Shown here: positions 1 through 10,708 of the stretch, in pieces
Numbering within the stretch: the first letter of the stretch is position 1
Layout: the number at the start of each line of letters is the position of its first letter
Assembly: GCA_966211965.1 (NCBI GenBank)
Contig: CBIHON010000010.1
Coordinates: 1-64,000 of the forward strand
Source of the DNA: CBIHON01 sp966211965
GTDB lineage: Bacteria > Pseudomonadota > Gammaproteobacteria > Burkholderiales > Burkholderiaceae_D
DNA: 64,000 nucleotides
Direction: 5' to 3'
Notes under the pieces: model-generated
Seen by the model: the letters and a program-made list of their open reading frames with translations, nothing else
What the model was told of the DNA's origin: nothing
Database searches by the model: none
Translations under genes and position numbers: made by a program

Positions 1-51
1 AGGGACCTGCGGATTAACAGTCCGTCGCTCTACCGACTGAGCTATCAGGGA
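1..51 (-). tRNA. tRNA-Asn (GTT), 3' part cut off by window edge
   Basis: The minus strand reads a 5' acceptor strand TCCCTGA, then TA, a D-arm GCTC-AGTCGGTA-GAGC, and an anticodon arm CGGA-CTGTTAA-TCCG with anticodon GTT, followed by the start of the variable loop and T-arm. This matches the layout of bacterial tRNA-Asn. The 5' end is at position 51. The T-arm remainder and acceptor 3' strand lie outside the window. Confidence 0.9.
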
Positions 52-161
52 ACAGGTGAGCCGCTATTATAGGCGCAGCTTCTAATTGAAGTCAAACTTT
101 CTGGTGATTCTTTTTGTGGATGATCCGGCAACCCCCCATTTCATCCACGGACGTACAAGGA

Positions 162-1376
162 TCAAAGCACTTTTGCAATCGCGTCGGCGACGATATCGAT
201 ATTGCGCGAGTTCAACGCCGCTACGCAGATGCGTCCGGTATCGACTGCGTAGATCGAGAATTCATCGCGCAGGCGCTCGACTTGCGCCTTGGTCAGGCCC
301 GAGTACGAAAACATGCCGCGCTGCTTGATGACGAAATCGAAGTCATGCGCAGGGGCTTTTTCTTTCAGTTTCTGCACCAGTTGCTGGCGCATTTCGCGGA
401 TGCGCACGCGCATGCCGGCCAGTTCTTCTTCCCACATTTTGCGCAGGTCCTGCGTGGCCAGCGCGGTTGCCACCACTTGGCCGCCGTGTGTCGGCGGATT
501 CGAGTAGTTGGTGCGGATTACGCGCTTCAGTTGCGACAGCACGCGGCCGGCTTCTTCGGCGTTGACGGCGACGATGCTCAGGGCGCCCACGCGCTCGCCG
601 TACAGCGAGAAGGATTTCGAGAAGGAGTTCGACACGAACACCGGGCCGCCAGCCTGGGCGAACAAGCCGACCACTTTGCCGTCTTCCGCAATGCCGTCGC
701 CGAAGCCTTGGTAAGCCATGTCGAGGAAGGGGATCAAGCCGCGCTGCGTGACGACCTGGATCACTTCAGCCCATTGCGCGTCGCTCAGATCGGCGCCGGT
801 CGGGTTGTGGCAGCAGGCGTGCAGCAGCACGATGGAACCCGAGGGCATCTCTTTCAGGGCGCCCAGCATGCCGGCAAAATTCACGCCGCGTGTGGCCGCA
901 TCATAGTAAGGATAATTGTTGACCGTGAAGCCGGCCGATTCGAACAGTGCGCGGTGGTTTTCCCAGCTTGGATCGCTGATCCAGACTTGGGACTTGGGCG
1001 AAAAGCGTTGCAGGAAGTCGGCGCCGAGCTTCAGCGCGCCGGTGCCGCCGATGGCTTGCACGGTGATCGCGCGCTTTTCCTGCACCACGGCGCTGTCGGC
1101 GCCGAATACCAGATCCTGCACCGCCTTGTCGTAAGCGGCCAGGCCGTCGATCGGCAGGTAGGTGCGCGGCGCCAGCTTTTCCATCAGCATCGCTTCGGCT
1201 TTCTGCACGCAGTTCAGCAGCGGCACCTTGCCGTTGTCGTCGTAATAGACGCCGACACCGAGGTTGATCTTGTTCGGGTTTTTGTCGGCATTGAAGGCTT
1301 CGGTGATGCCGAGGATCGGATCGCGCGGAGCCATTTCGATGCTGGCGAAAAGGGGGGCGGAAAGAGGAGCGTTCAT
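162..1376 (-). CDS. tyrB: Aromatic/aspartate aminotransferase (class I, PLP)
   Basis: This 404-aa protein belongs to the AspC/TyrB fold-type I aminotransferases, which exchange amino groups between aromatic amino acids or aspartate and 2-oxoglutarate in the cytoplasm. Visible family motifs are the N-terminal DPILGITEAFNAD block, a GTGALKLGADFL stretch, the PLP-lysine loop SNSFSKSFSLYGERVGALS, and YSNPPTHGGQVV near the C terminus. An open frame extends to 1589, but the start at 1376 (MNAPLSAPLF) fits the family length, since homologs begin shortly before the FxxIEMAPRDPILG block. It is divergent from uvrB. TyrB is preferred over AspC from the overall resemblance, but substrate preference cannot be read from sequence alone. 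Confidence 0.9.
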   Translation of the reverse strand: MNAPLSAPLFASIEMAPRDPILGITEAFNADKNPNKINLGVGVYYDDNGKVPLLNCVQKAEAMLMEKLAPRTYLPIDGLAAYDKAVQDLVFGADSAVVQEKRAITVQAIGGTGALKLGADFLQRFSPKSQVWISDPSWENHRALFESAGFTVNNYPYYDAATRGVNFAGMLGALKEMPSGSIVLLHACCHNPTGADLSDAQWAEVIQVVTQRGLIPFLDMAYQGFGDGIAEDGKVVGLFAQAGGPVFVSNSFSKSFSLYGERVGALSIVAVNAEEAGRVLSQLKRVIRTNYSNPPTHGGQVVATALATQDLRKMWEEELAGMRVRIREMRQQLVQKLKEKAPAHDFDFVIKQRGMFSYSGLTKAQVERLRDEFSIYAVDTGRICVAALNSRNIDIVADAIAKVL

Positions 1377-1459
1377 CGTGATAACATGGAAGGTTGGTTG
1401 CGAAAGAGTGGCTTTGGTCAGGTTGTGCAAATGTGCCGGGCGTATGCCGCGTGTCAAAT

Positions 1460-1487
1460 TTGACGCCAATATGCAACCTGCTATTTT
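1460..1487 (+). promoter_or_regulatory. Candidate uvrB promoter overlapping a 12-bp palindrome
   Basis: TTGACG at 1460-1465 and TATTTT at 1482-1487 are separated by 16 bp, about 50 bp upstream of the uvrB start. The -35 box forms the right half of a perfect palindrome GTCAAATTTGAC (1453-1464) in the 160-bp tyrB-uvrB divergent region, which could be an operator. No LexA box (CTG-N10-CAG type) was seen. Confidence 0.4.
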
Positions 1488-1536
1488 ACCAAAGGTCGAA
1501 TGAATCGCATCCACGATTTCTTTTGAGATAGGCGCC

Positions 1537-3632
<2,096 letters not shown>

Positions 3633-3636
<4 letters not shown>

Positions 3637-4457
3637 ACATGCCGGCAGCCATTCTCGATATGCTCGGCTTGGCCGATCCGTCCTGGCGGCCAAGCTTGCA
3701 GGCCGGTTTGGACGCGGTGGCGCAAGCCGATCCGGCCTACTTGCCGGCATTGGTCGCGGACAACTACCTGCCCACCAATGGCCGGCTGTTCGCGGCGTTT
3801 GCGCAACCGATGGACGCGGTGCGCTACGTGCTGGTCGGCGAGGGGCCGTATCCGCGTCCGGAGAGTGCGACCGGGTTTTGTTTCATGGACGGTGCGGTCG
3901 ACTCGTTATGGTCGGGGAAGGGCTTGTCGAAGCAGGTCAACCGCGCAACTTCCCTGCGCAATTTCATGAAAATGCTGCTGGTGGCGGACCGGCAACTGAA
4001 GATCGAAGAAACCGGCGGCGATGCGCTGGCGCATATCGCGGTGAAGGCGCGCGCGATCGGTTCGCCCTATATCCAGACCTTGCCCGAGCTGCAGCATAAT
4101 CTCACCAGGAATGGCTTTTTGCTGTTGAATGCGGCGCTGGTATTTCGGCCCCACGTCCCGCCGCTGAAGGAGGCACGGGCATGGCAGCCGTTCCAGCAAG
4201 TCGTATTGAGTAGCCTCGCGGACCATGCCGACCGCGCGGGACGGCCGGCCCCGACCCTGGTTTTATGGGGTAAGGTGGCCGAGTTGATCAGTGCCCTGCC
4301 GGCCAGCGCACGCTTTCCTAAAGCAATCTCCGAGCATCCCTACAACCTGTCCTTCATTGCCAATCCGACCATGCAAGGCTTGTTCGGGCCCTTGCATCTG
4401 CTGCAGAGACAGGCTTGCATCGAAACGCGTCGCACATCCAATCATCTCAATACCTGA
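3633..4457 (+). CDS. Uracil-DNA-glycosylase-superfamily protein lacking the catalytic Asp
   Basis: This 274-aa protein aligns by eye with family 1 uracil-DNA glycosylases. The segment YVLVGEGPYPRPESATGFCF (from about residue 65) corresponds to the Ung water-activating loop GQDPYH, GFLLLNAALVF to the LLLNTVLTV motif with the uracil-binding Asn, LVLWGK to FVLWG, and EHPYNLSF...GLFGPLHLL to the HPSPLS...GFFGCRHF motif. The Asn and the His-Pro are kept. The catalytic Asp position is Gly, the preceding Gln is Glu, and the His after Tyr is Pro. It starts inside the uvrB stop (ATGA) and so is coupled to uvrB. A DNA-binding or alternative glycosylase role in repair is an inference; activity on uracil is doubtful. 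Confidence 0.65.
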
Positions 4458-4500
4458 CGAAATCACTCAACTTTGTTATACTTGAGCGAAATGTTCAAGT
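4454..4500 (+). promoter_or_regulatory. isc operon promoter with overlapping operator-like palindrome
   Basis: CTGACG (4454-4459) and TATACT (4477-4482) are spaced by exactly 17 bp, about 70 bp before iscR. An inverted repeat ACTTGA (4480-4485)/TCAAGT (4495-4500) covers the -10 and the expected start site. Its position and shape fit negative autoregulation by IscR, as known for this family; binding is inferred. The -35 box overlaps the last codons of the preceding gene. Confidence 0.6.
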
Positions 4501-4550
4501 GCTCGGGATATTTGCGTGCAGATTGGTACGAGCGTCGGGAGTTTTGATTC

Positions 4551-5027
4551 ATGCGTTTGACCACAAAAGGCCGTTTTGCGGTGACGGCGATGATCGACCT
4601 TGCCTTGCGGCAGGACAAGGGGCCGGTGACGCTTGCCGGCATCAGCCAGCGGCAGGAGATTTCCCTGTCTTACCTGGAGCAATTGTTCGGCAAATTGCGC
4701 CGCCACGAAATCGTCGAGTCCGTGCGTGGTCCGGGCGGCGGCTACAACTTGGCGCGGCGGGCAGAAGACGTTACCGTTGCCGACATAATCATTGCTGTTG
4801 ATGAACCTCTTGATGCAACGCAATGCGGCGGCAAGGAAAACTGCCATAGTTCCGATCATAAGAACGGCGCGCGTTGCATGACGCATGATCTGTGGGCGAC
4901 GCTGAATGCAAAGATGGTCGATTATCTGGACTCGGTTTCGCTGAAAGACTTGGTCGACCAGCAAAAACAAAAAATTAACAACGAACAAAACGTGATGGTG
5001 GTGCGCCACCCGCATATTGTTGCCTGA
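4551..5027 (+). CDS. iscR: Fe-S cluster assembly transcriptional regulator IscR (Rrf2 family)
   Basis: This 158-aa Rrf2-family winged-helix regulator senses cellular Fe-S status and represses the isc operon when holding a [2Fe-2S] cluster. The N terminus MRLTTKGRFAVTAMIDLAL, the recognition region SYLEQLFGKLRR and the wing GPGGGYNLAR are typical. Cluster-ligand cysteines are at about residues 92, 98 and 109; the last spacing is wider than the 92/98/104 pattern of E. coli IscR. It is the first gene of the isc operon, and its stop overlaps the open region before iscS. Confidence 0.96.
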   Translation: MRLTTKGRFAVTAMIDLALRQDKGPVTLAGISQRQEISLSYLEQLFGKLRRHEIVESVRGPGGGYNLARRAEDVTVADIIIAVDEPLDATQCGGKENCHSSDHKNGARCMTHDLWATLNAKMVDYLDSVSLKDLVDQQKQKINNEQNVMVVRHPHIVA

Positions 5028-5046
5028 CCTGATTGGAATTCATCTC

Positions 5047-6300
5047 ATGAACGCTCCCTTGGAACAAAGCCTGCTCGACACCTTGAAGGCACCGCATTTC
5101 CCGATTTACATGGACTATTCGGCCACTACGCCGATCGATCCGCGCGTGGCCGACAAGATGATCCCCTACCTGCGCGAGCAGTTCGGCAATCCCGCGTCGC
5201 GCAGCCACATGTATGGCTGGAGCGCCGAAAAGGCAGTGGAAGAAGCGCGCGGCCACGTCGCTGCCCTGGTGAACGCCGATCCGCGCGAAATCATCTGGAC
5301 CTCGGGCGCAACCGAAGGCAACAACCTCGCGTTGAAGGGCGCTGCGCAGTTCTACAAGACCAAGGGCAAGCACATCATCACGGTCAAGACCGAGCACAAG
5401 GCGGTGCTCGACACCGTGCGCGAACTGGAGCGCCAGGGTTTCGAAGCGACCTACCTGCAACCGCAGCCCAACGGCCTGATCACCATCGAACAGCTGACCG
5501 AAGCGATCCGCCCCGACACCATCCTGGTTTCGGTCATGCTGGTCAATAACGAAATCGGCGTGATCCAGCCCATTGATGCAATCGGCGAACTGTGCCGCAG
5601 CAAGGGCATCATTTTCCATTGCGACGCCGCGCAGGCTACCGGCAAGGTGAAAATCGATCTGGAAAAATCCAAGGTCGACCTGATGACCTTCACCGCCCAC
5701 AAAACCTATGGCCCGAAAGGCATCGGCGCCTTGTACGTACGCCGCAAGCCGCGCGTGCGGATCGAAGCGCAAATGCACGGCGGCGGTCACGAGCGCGGCC
5801 TGCGTTCGGGCACTCTGCCGACCCACCAGATCGTCGGCATGGGCGAAGCCTTCCGCTTGGCAAAGGAAGAAATGGATAGCGAAATCGGCCGCATCAGCGC
5901 CTTGCGCGACCGCCTCGCCAAAGGCTTGCAGGAAATGGAAGAGGTCTACATCAACGGCGACATGGCGCATCGCGTGCCGCACAACCTGAACGTCAGCTTC
6001 AACTACGTCGAAGGCGAATCGCTGATCATGGCGATCAAGGATCTGGCGGTGTCGAGCGGTTCGGCTTGCACCTCGGCCAGCCTGGAGCCGTCTTACGTGT
6101 TGCGCGCGCTGGGCCGCAGCGACGAACTGGCGCACAGCTCGATCCGTTTCACCTTCGGACGTTTCACTACGGAAGAGGATATCGATTTCACGATCAAGCT
6201 GATCAAGGAAAAAGTGGCGAAACTGCGCGAGCTGTCGCCGCTGTGGGACATGTACAAGGAAGGGATCGACATCAATTCGATTCAGTGGGCGGCGCACTAA
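5047..6300 (+). CDS. iscS: Cysteine desulfurase IscS
   Basis: This 417-aa PLP-dependent desulfurase converts cysteine to alanine and passes persulfide sulfur to IscU. The PLP-lysine motif TFTAHKTYGPKGIG and the mobile active-site cysteine loop SSGSACTSASLEPSYVLRALG are both present, as are the N-terminal YMDYSATTP and the TEHKAVLD motif. An upstream in-frame start at 5017 exists, but ATG 5047 (MNAPLEQSLL) has GGAA about 8 bases upstream and gives a better family-length N terminus. It sits between iscR and iscU in the isc operon. Confidence 0.96.
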   Translation: MNAPLEQSLLDTLKAPHFPIYMDYSATTPIDPRVADKMIPYLREQFGNPASRSHMYGWSAEKAVEEARGHVAALVNADPREIIWTSGATEGNNLALKGAAQFYKTKGKHIITVKTEHKAVLDTVRELERQGFEATYLQPQPNGLITIEQLTEAIRPDTILVSVMLVNNEIGVIQPIDAIGELCRSKGIIFHCDAAQATGKVKIDLEKSKVDLMTFTAHKTYGPKGIGALYVRRKPRVRIEAQMHGGGHERGLRSGTLPTHQIVGMGEAFRLAKEEMDSEIGRISALRDRLAKGLQEMEEVYINGDMAHRVPHNLNVSFNYVEGESLIMAIKDLAVSSGSACTSASLEPSYVLRALGRSDELAHSSIRFTFGRFTTEEDIDFTIKLIKEKVAKLRELSPLWDMYKEGIDINSIQWAAH

Positions 6301-6352
6301 ATTCCAGTTCCTCCCCCTTCAAGGGGAAGGAGCTTACAACAGGAGCATCAAA

Positions 6353-6754
6353 ATGGCATATTCAGAAAAAGTTCTAGATCACTACGAAAACCCGCGCAAC
6401 GTCGGCGCCTTCGAAAAGGGCGACGATACCGTCGGCACCGGCATGGTCGGCGCGCCTGCCTGCGGCGACGTTATGAAATTGCAGATCAAGGTTGGCGCCG
6501 ACGGCGTGATCCAGGATGCCAAGTTCAAGACCTACGGCTGCGGTTCCGCCATTGCCTCCTCATCGCTGGTGACCGAATGGGTCAAGGGCAAGACCCTGGA
6601 CCAGGCACTGTCGATCAAGAATACCCAGATCGCGGAAGAACTCGCGCTGCCTCCGGTGAAGATTCACTGCTCGATCCTGGCCGAAGATGCAATCAAGGCA
6701 GCGGTGCTGGACTACAAAACCAAGCACGGCACGGAATCGAAAGAACCGGCATAA
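6353..6754 (+). CDS. iscU: Fe-S cluster scaffold IscU
   Basis: This 133-aa scaffold protein is where [2Fe-2S] clusters are built. Conserved ligands are C37, D39, C63, H105 and C106 in the motifs GAPACGDVMKLQ, YGCGSAIASSS and IHCSILAEDA. The LPPVKIHC segment (99-106) contains the LPPVK element recognised by the HscA chaperone, whose gene is downstream in the same operon. GGAG lies shortly before the ATG. Confidence 0.97.
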   Translation: MAYSEKVLDHYENPRNVGAFEKGDDTVGTGMVGAPACGDVMKLQIKVGADGVIQDAKFKTYGCGSAIASSSLVTEWVKGKTLDQALSIKNTQIAEELALPPVKIHCSILAEDAIKAAVLDYKTKHGTESKEPA

Positions 6755-6801
6755 GATTTCAAGGTGGCTCCCTCGCATGAGACGGGGATACGGAGAGAAT
6801 C

Positions 6802-7125
6802 ATGGCAATTACACTCACTGAAAAAGCGGCCAAGCACATCACCCGCTATATGGAGCGGCGCGGCAAGGGCATCGGCCTGCGCTTCGGTGTGCGCACTACC
6901 GGCTGCTCCGGACTGGCGTACAAGCTGGAATACGTGGACGAGGGCGCGGCGGAAGATACCGTGTTCGAATCGCACGGCGTGAAGGTCTTCGTCGACCCGA
7001 AGAGCCTGCCGTATATCGACGGCACCGAACTCGATTTTGCGCGCGAAGGATTGAACGAAGGCTTCAAGTTCCATAATCCGAACGTGAAGGATGAATGCGG
7101 CTGCGGCGAAAGCTTCCGCATCTGA
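6802..7125 (+). CDS. iscA: A-type Fe-S carrier IscA
   Basis: This 107-aa A-type carrier has the three invariant cysteines C35 (TTGCSGLAY), C99 and C101 (DECGCGESF). It accepts clusters from IscU and delivers them to apo-proteins, or serves as an iron donor. It is preceded by GGAGAG before the start and follows iscU by 47 bp. Length and motifs are standard. Confidence 0.96.
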   Translation: MAITLTEKAAKHITRYMERRGKGIGLRFGVRTTGCSGLAYKLEYVDEGAAEDTVFESHGVKVFVDPKSLPYIDGTELDFAREGLNEGFKFHNPNVKDECGCGESFRI

Positions 7126-7185
7126 ACAAGCCGGTTTCTTCCCGCGGAAAGGGAAGACGCCCTGGGGCAACCCCAATCGGAAACG

Positions 7186-7209
7186 AGCCCGTTGAAGTAT
7201 GGACGGGCT
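7186..7209 (+). terminator. Hairpin between iscA and hscB, possible attenuator
   Basis: A 7-bp stem AGCCCGT/ACGGGCT with a 10-nt loop is followed by TTGTGTT. This is weak as a Rho-independent terminator but placed where partial termination or an RNA-processing site would lower expression of the hscB-hscA half of the operon. Confidence 0.35.
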
Positions 7210-7225
7210 TTGTGTTGGATACGCG

Positions 7226-7741
7226 ATGCAAAACCATTTTGACCTCTTCCATCTGCCGCAGCGCTTCGCGATCGACCTGGCGGCCCTGGACCAGGCCTAC
7301 CATGAAGTGCAGAACCGGGTTCATCCCGACAAGTTCGTCAGCGCCGCCGATGCGGAAAAACGTGTCGCGATGCAATGGGCCACGCGCGCCAACGAGGCTT
7401 ACCAGACGCTCAAAAGCCCGTTCAAGCGCGCTGCTTATCTGTGCGAACTGAACGGCGTCGATTTGCAAATCGAATCCAACACCGCGATGCCGCGCGACTT
7501 CCTGATGCAGCAGATGGAATGGCGCGAAACACTGGAAGATGCGAAAGCGGCCAAAGATATTGCGGCGCTGGATACGCTCGAAGCGGAATTGCGTGCGGCC
7601 CGCAAGGCCGAAGTGGGCCAGATCGGGGCGCTATTGGACGCAAAGGATTTCGCACAAGCCGCGCAAGGCGTGCGGCGCTTGATGTTCCTGGAAAAATTTG
7701 GCGAAGAGATTTCACGCATCGCCGAGATGCTGGAAGCGTAA
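7226..7741 (+). CDS. hscB: Co-chaperone HscB (J-domain)
   Basis: This 171-aa J-type co-chaperone stimulates HscA ATPase and brings IscU to it. The N terminus MQNHFDLFHLPQRFAID, the HPD tripeptide in NRVHPDKFVSA and the C-terminal three-helix domain with QMEWRETLEDA are characteristic. An in-frame start exists at 7199, but ATG 7226 gives the conserved N terminus. It is separated from hscA by a macro-domain gene, unlike the usual hscB-hscA adjacency. Confidence 0.95.
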   Translation: MQNHFDLFHLPQRFAIDLAALDQAYHEVQNRVHPDKFVSAADAEKRVAMQWATRANEAYQTLKSPFKRAAYLCELNGVDLQIESNTAMPRDFLMQQMEWRETLEDAKAAKDIAALDTLEAELRAARKAEVGQIGALLDAKDFAQAAQGVRRLMFLEKFGEEISRIAEMLEA

Positions 7742-7754
7742 ACGGAATCGACGC

Positions 7755-8279
7755 GTGAGCAGCTTGCATAAAATCGAAATCATCAAGGGCGATATCACCG
7801 CTCTAGCGGTTGATGCAATCGTCAATGCGGCGAATTCGTCCTTACTCGGCGGCGGCGGTGTCGATGGTGCGATTCATCGCAAGGCGGGCAAGGATTTGTA
7901 TCTCGAATGTCTGAACCTGCATGGCTGCAAGACCGGCGAAGCCAAAATGACCAAAGCTTATCGATTGCCGGCGAAACACGTGATCCATACGGTCGGCCCG
8001 GTATGGCAGGGCGGTAGCGCAGGTGAAGCGGCGCTGCTGGCTGCATGTTATGCCAACGCGCTGAAAATCGCGGCGGCTGCCGAGCTGAAGACGATTGCTT
8101 TTCCATCGATAAGTACGGGAACTTTCGGCTACCCGATTGAACTTGCTTGCTCGGTCGCATTTGAAAGCGTGCTTGCCGGAATTGCCGCCTATCACTCAAT
8201 TGAGCGCGTCACGTTTTGCACGTTTTCGGAAAACGATTTTTCTATTTATCAAAACGAATTTACGCGTCGCGCGGCATAG
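7755..8279 (+). CDS. Macro-domain protein (YmdB-like ADP-ribose/O-acetyl-ADP-ribose hydrolase)
   Basis: This 174-aa protein is one macro domain. Visible motifs are IEIIKGDITALAVDAIVNAANSSLLGGGGVDGAIHRKAG, with the conserved Asn-Ala-Ala-Asn and the Gly-rich loop followed by GVDGAI, CKTGEAKMTKAYRLPAKHVIHTVGP, and FPSISTGTFGYP. These bind ADP-ribose; family members remove ADP-ribose from proteins or hydrolyse O-acetyl-ADP-ribose. The GTG start at 7755 has GGAA 8 bases upstream and lies 13 bp after hscB. It is in the isc operon between hscB and hscA, which is unusual, and suggests co-expression with Fe-S assembly, though a functional link is only inferred. Confidence 0.88.
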   Translation: MSSLHKIEIIKGDITALAVDAIVNAANSSLLGGGGVDGAIHRKAGKDLYLECLNLHGCKTGEAKMTKAYRLPAKHVIHTVGPVWQGGSAGEAALLAACYANALKIAAAAELKTIAFPSISTGTFGYPIELACSVAFESVLAGIAAYHSIERVTFCTFSENDFSIYQNEFTRRAA

Positions 8280-8304
8280 ATGAGTTTTTAAAAATAAAAT
8301 TTAA

Positions 8305-10170
8305 ATGGCACTTCTCCAAATCTCAGAACCCGGCATGTCCACCGCCCCGCATCAGCATCGCCTGGCGGTAGGCATCGACCTGGGCACCACCAATTCCCTG
8401 GTCGCCACGGTGCGCAACAGCGTCCCCGAAGTATTGAGCGACGAGGACGGCCATCCGCTGCTGCCATCCATCGTACGCTACCTGCCGAACGGCCATGCCC
8501 ACATCGGCTACAAGGCGCAGGCCGCGCAGACCACCGATCCCAGGAATACGATCGTCTCGGTTAAACGCTTCATGGGGCGGGGCTTGAAGGATATCGCCTA
8601 CGCCGAGAACCTGCCGTACACCTTCCTCGATACGCCCGGCATGGTGCAATTGAAAACCGTCGCCGGCGTGAAAAGCCCGGTCGAGATTTCCGCCGAAATT
8701 CTCGCGACTCTGCGCCAGCGCGCCGAGGATGCGCTCGGCGATGAACTGGTCGGCGCGGTCATCACTGTGCCCGCCTACTTCGACGATGCGCAAAGACAGG
8801 CCACCAAGGATGCGGCCAGGCTGGCCGGCCTGAACGTGCTGCGCTTGCTGAACGAACCGACTGCGGCGGCGATTGCCTACGGCCTGGATAATGCGTCCGA
8901 AGGTGTGTTCGCCGTGTACGATCTGGGCGGCGGCACCTTCGATATTTCGATTTTGAAGCTGACCAAGGGCGTGTTCGAGGTATTGTCGACCGGCGGCGAT
9001 TCGGCGCTGGGCGGCGACGATTTCGATCATCGCCTGCTGTGCTGGATCATCGAGCACGCCAAGCTGGCGCCCTTGTCCGACGAAGACACCCGCATTCTCA
9101 TGGTCAAGGCGCGCGAAGCCAAGGAACTGCTGTCGACCAAGGCCGAGACACGCATTGACGCACTCCTGAATTCCGGCGAAGAAGTGCGCCTGACCCTGAG
9201 CGCGGCAACCTTTGTCGAGATCACCAAACACCTGGTCGCCAAAACCATCACCCCAAGCCGCAAGGCCCTGCGCGACGCGGACCTGTCGGTCGACGACATC
9301 GACGGTGTGGTGCTGGTCGGCGGCGCCACGCGCATGCCGCATGTGCGCAAGGCGGTCGGCGAATTTTTTCAATCGACGCCATTGGCCAACATCGACCCGG
9401 ACAAGGTGGTCGCGCTCGGCGCCGCGATTCAAGCCAACCTGTTGGCGGGCAACCGCGCGGCTGGCGACGACTGGCTCCTGCTCGACGTGATTCCGCTGTC
9501 GCTCGGCATCGAGACGATGGGCGGCCTGGTGGAAAAAGTCATTCCGCGCAACGCAACGATTCCCTGTGCGCGGGCGCAGGAATTCACCACCTTCAAGGAT
9601 GGGCAGACCGCGATGGCGATTCACGTCGTGCAGGGCGAGCGTGAACTGGTCAGCGATTGCCGTTCGCTCGCCAAGTTCGAATTGCGCGGCATCCCGCCGA
9701 TGGCGGCGGGTGCGGCACGCATACGGGTCACCTATCAAGTCGATGCCGACGGTTTGCTGTCGGTCTCGGCACGGGAATTGCGCTCGGGCGTGGAAGCATC
9801 GATCACGGTCAAGCCCTCGTATGGTCTGGGGGACGATCAGATTGCGCAAATGCTGCAGGATTCGTTCAAGTCGGCGGACGTCGACATGAAGCTGCGCGCA
9901 CTGCGTGAAGAACAGGTCGAGGCCGAACGCATCCTGCTGGCTACGCAATCGGCGCTGGAGGCGGATGGGGAGTTATTGTCCGATGCCGAACGCACCGAAG
10001 TCGCTGCGCTGATGGAAGCCGTACGCAGGCAAGCGCAAGGCGAGGATCACGACGCGATCAAGGCGGCAGTGGAAGCGCTGGCGCACGGCACGGAAGAATT
10101 CGCCGCGCGGCGGATGGACCGCAGCGTGCGTACCGCGCTGGCCGGAAAGAAGTTGGACGAGGTGGCGTAA
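8305..10170 (+). CDS. hscA: Fe-S assembly chaperone HscA (Hsp70 family)
   Basis: This 621-aa Hsp70 homolog, the specialised ATPase chaperone, binds the LPPVK motif of IscU. It has the nucleotide-binding domain signatures VGIDLGTTNSLVA, VYDLGGGTFDISIL and VVLVGGATRMPHVRKAV, the linker LLLDVIPLSLGIET and a substrate-binding domain. The start MALLQISEP at 8305 is the typical N terminus of betaproteobacterial HscA. It lies 25 bp after the macro-domain gene. Confidence 0.97.
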   Translation: MALLQISEPGMSTAPHQHRLAVGIDLGTTNSLVATVRNSVPEVLSDEDGHPLLPSIVRYLPNGHAHIGYKAQAAQTTDPRNTIVSVKRFMGRGLKDIAYAENLPYTFLDTPGMVQLKTVAGVKSPVEISAEILATLRQRAEDALGDELVGAVITVPAYFDDAQRQATKDAARLAGLNVLRLLNEPTAAAIAYGLDNASEGVFAVYDLGGGTFDISILKLTKGVFEVLSTGGDSALGGDDFDHRLLCWIIEHAKLAPLSDEDTRILMVKAREAKELLSTKAETRIDALLNSGEEVRLTLSAATFVEITKHLVAKTITPSRKALRDADLSVDDIDGVVLVGGATRMPHVRKAVGEFFQSTPLANIDPDKVVALGAAIQANLLAGNRAAGDDWLLLDVIPLSLGIETMGGLVEKVIPRNATIPCARAQEFTTFKDGQTAMAIHVVQGERELVSDCRSLAKFELRGIPPMAAGAARIRVTYQVDADGLLSVSARELRSGVEASITVKPSYGLGDDQIAQMLQDSFKSADVDMKLRALREEQVEAERILLATQSALEADGELLSDAERTEVAALMEAVRRQAQGEDHDAIKAAVEALAHGTEEFAARRMDRSVRTALAGKKLDEVA

Positions 10171-10216
10171 GCAGCCGCCATGAAGCCATTCACGAATAAC
10201 AAACGAGGTTAATCAA

Positions 10217-10555
10217 GTGCCCCAAATCGTAGTGTTGCCCCATGCTGTCTTGTGCCCGGAAGGCGCGGTGATCGATGCGCCTGCCGGCAAATCCCTGTGC
10301 GATATCCTGCTGGACAACGATATCGAAATCGAACACGCCTGCGAAAAATCCTGCGCATGCACGACTTGCCATGTCGTGATCCGCGAAGGCTTCGAATCGC
10401 TGAATGAAGCGGAAGAAAAAGAAGAGGATCTTCTGGACAAGGCATGGGGCTTGGAAGCAGCTTCCCGTTTGTCCTGCCAGGCGATTCTGGATGAGCAGGA
10501 TCTGGTCGTCGAAATTCCGAAATACACGATCAACCAGGTTAGCGAAAACCACTGA
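10217..10555 (+). CDS. fdx: Isc-type [2Fe-2S] ferredoxin
   Basis: This 112-aa ferredoxin supplies electrons during cluster assembly by IscS/IscU. Cluster ligands C42, C48, C51 and C87 are in HACEKSCACTTCHV and RLSCQAIL, with the same spacing as E. coli Fdx. GAGG precedes the start, and it follows hscA by 46 bp. Confidence 0.96.
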   Translation: MPQIVVLPHAVLCPEGAVIDAPAGKSLCDILLDNDIEIEHACEKSCACTTCHVVIREGFESLNEAEEKEEDLLDKAWGLEAASRLSCQAILDEQDLVVEIPKYTINQVSENH

Positions 10556-10609
10556 AGGCATCGAGATTTTAGGATTTCTGGGTGCATGCGCATGGCCCAA
10601 GCTTGATGC

Positions 10610-10687
10610 TGTAGGAGCGGGCCATGCCCGCGACGCTCTTGAACAACCGTTGCCGAAATATGGTGGCGGGCATGGCCCGCTTCTACA
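10610..10687. repeat. REP-like palindromic element between fdx and iscX
   Basis: Two arms (TGTAGGAGCGGGCCATGCC and GGCATGGCCCGCTTCTACA) form an imperfect inverted repeat around about 35 bp. The sequence type (GTAGGAGCGGGC...) is a common extragenic palindrome in proteobacteria. It lies inside the isc operon and could act as an RNA stabiliser or processing site. Confidence 0.75.
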
Positions 10688-10708
10688 AAACGTACAAGGA
10701 GTATGCAG

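Noticed and set aside
114..1463. 449-aa open frame opposite the aminotransferase
   Set aside because: Shadow of the GC-rich real gene on the other strand; no recognisable protein.
8323..9948. 541-aa open frame opposite hscA
   Set aside because: Antisense shadow; composition is that of a reversed coding strand.
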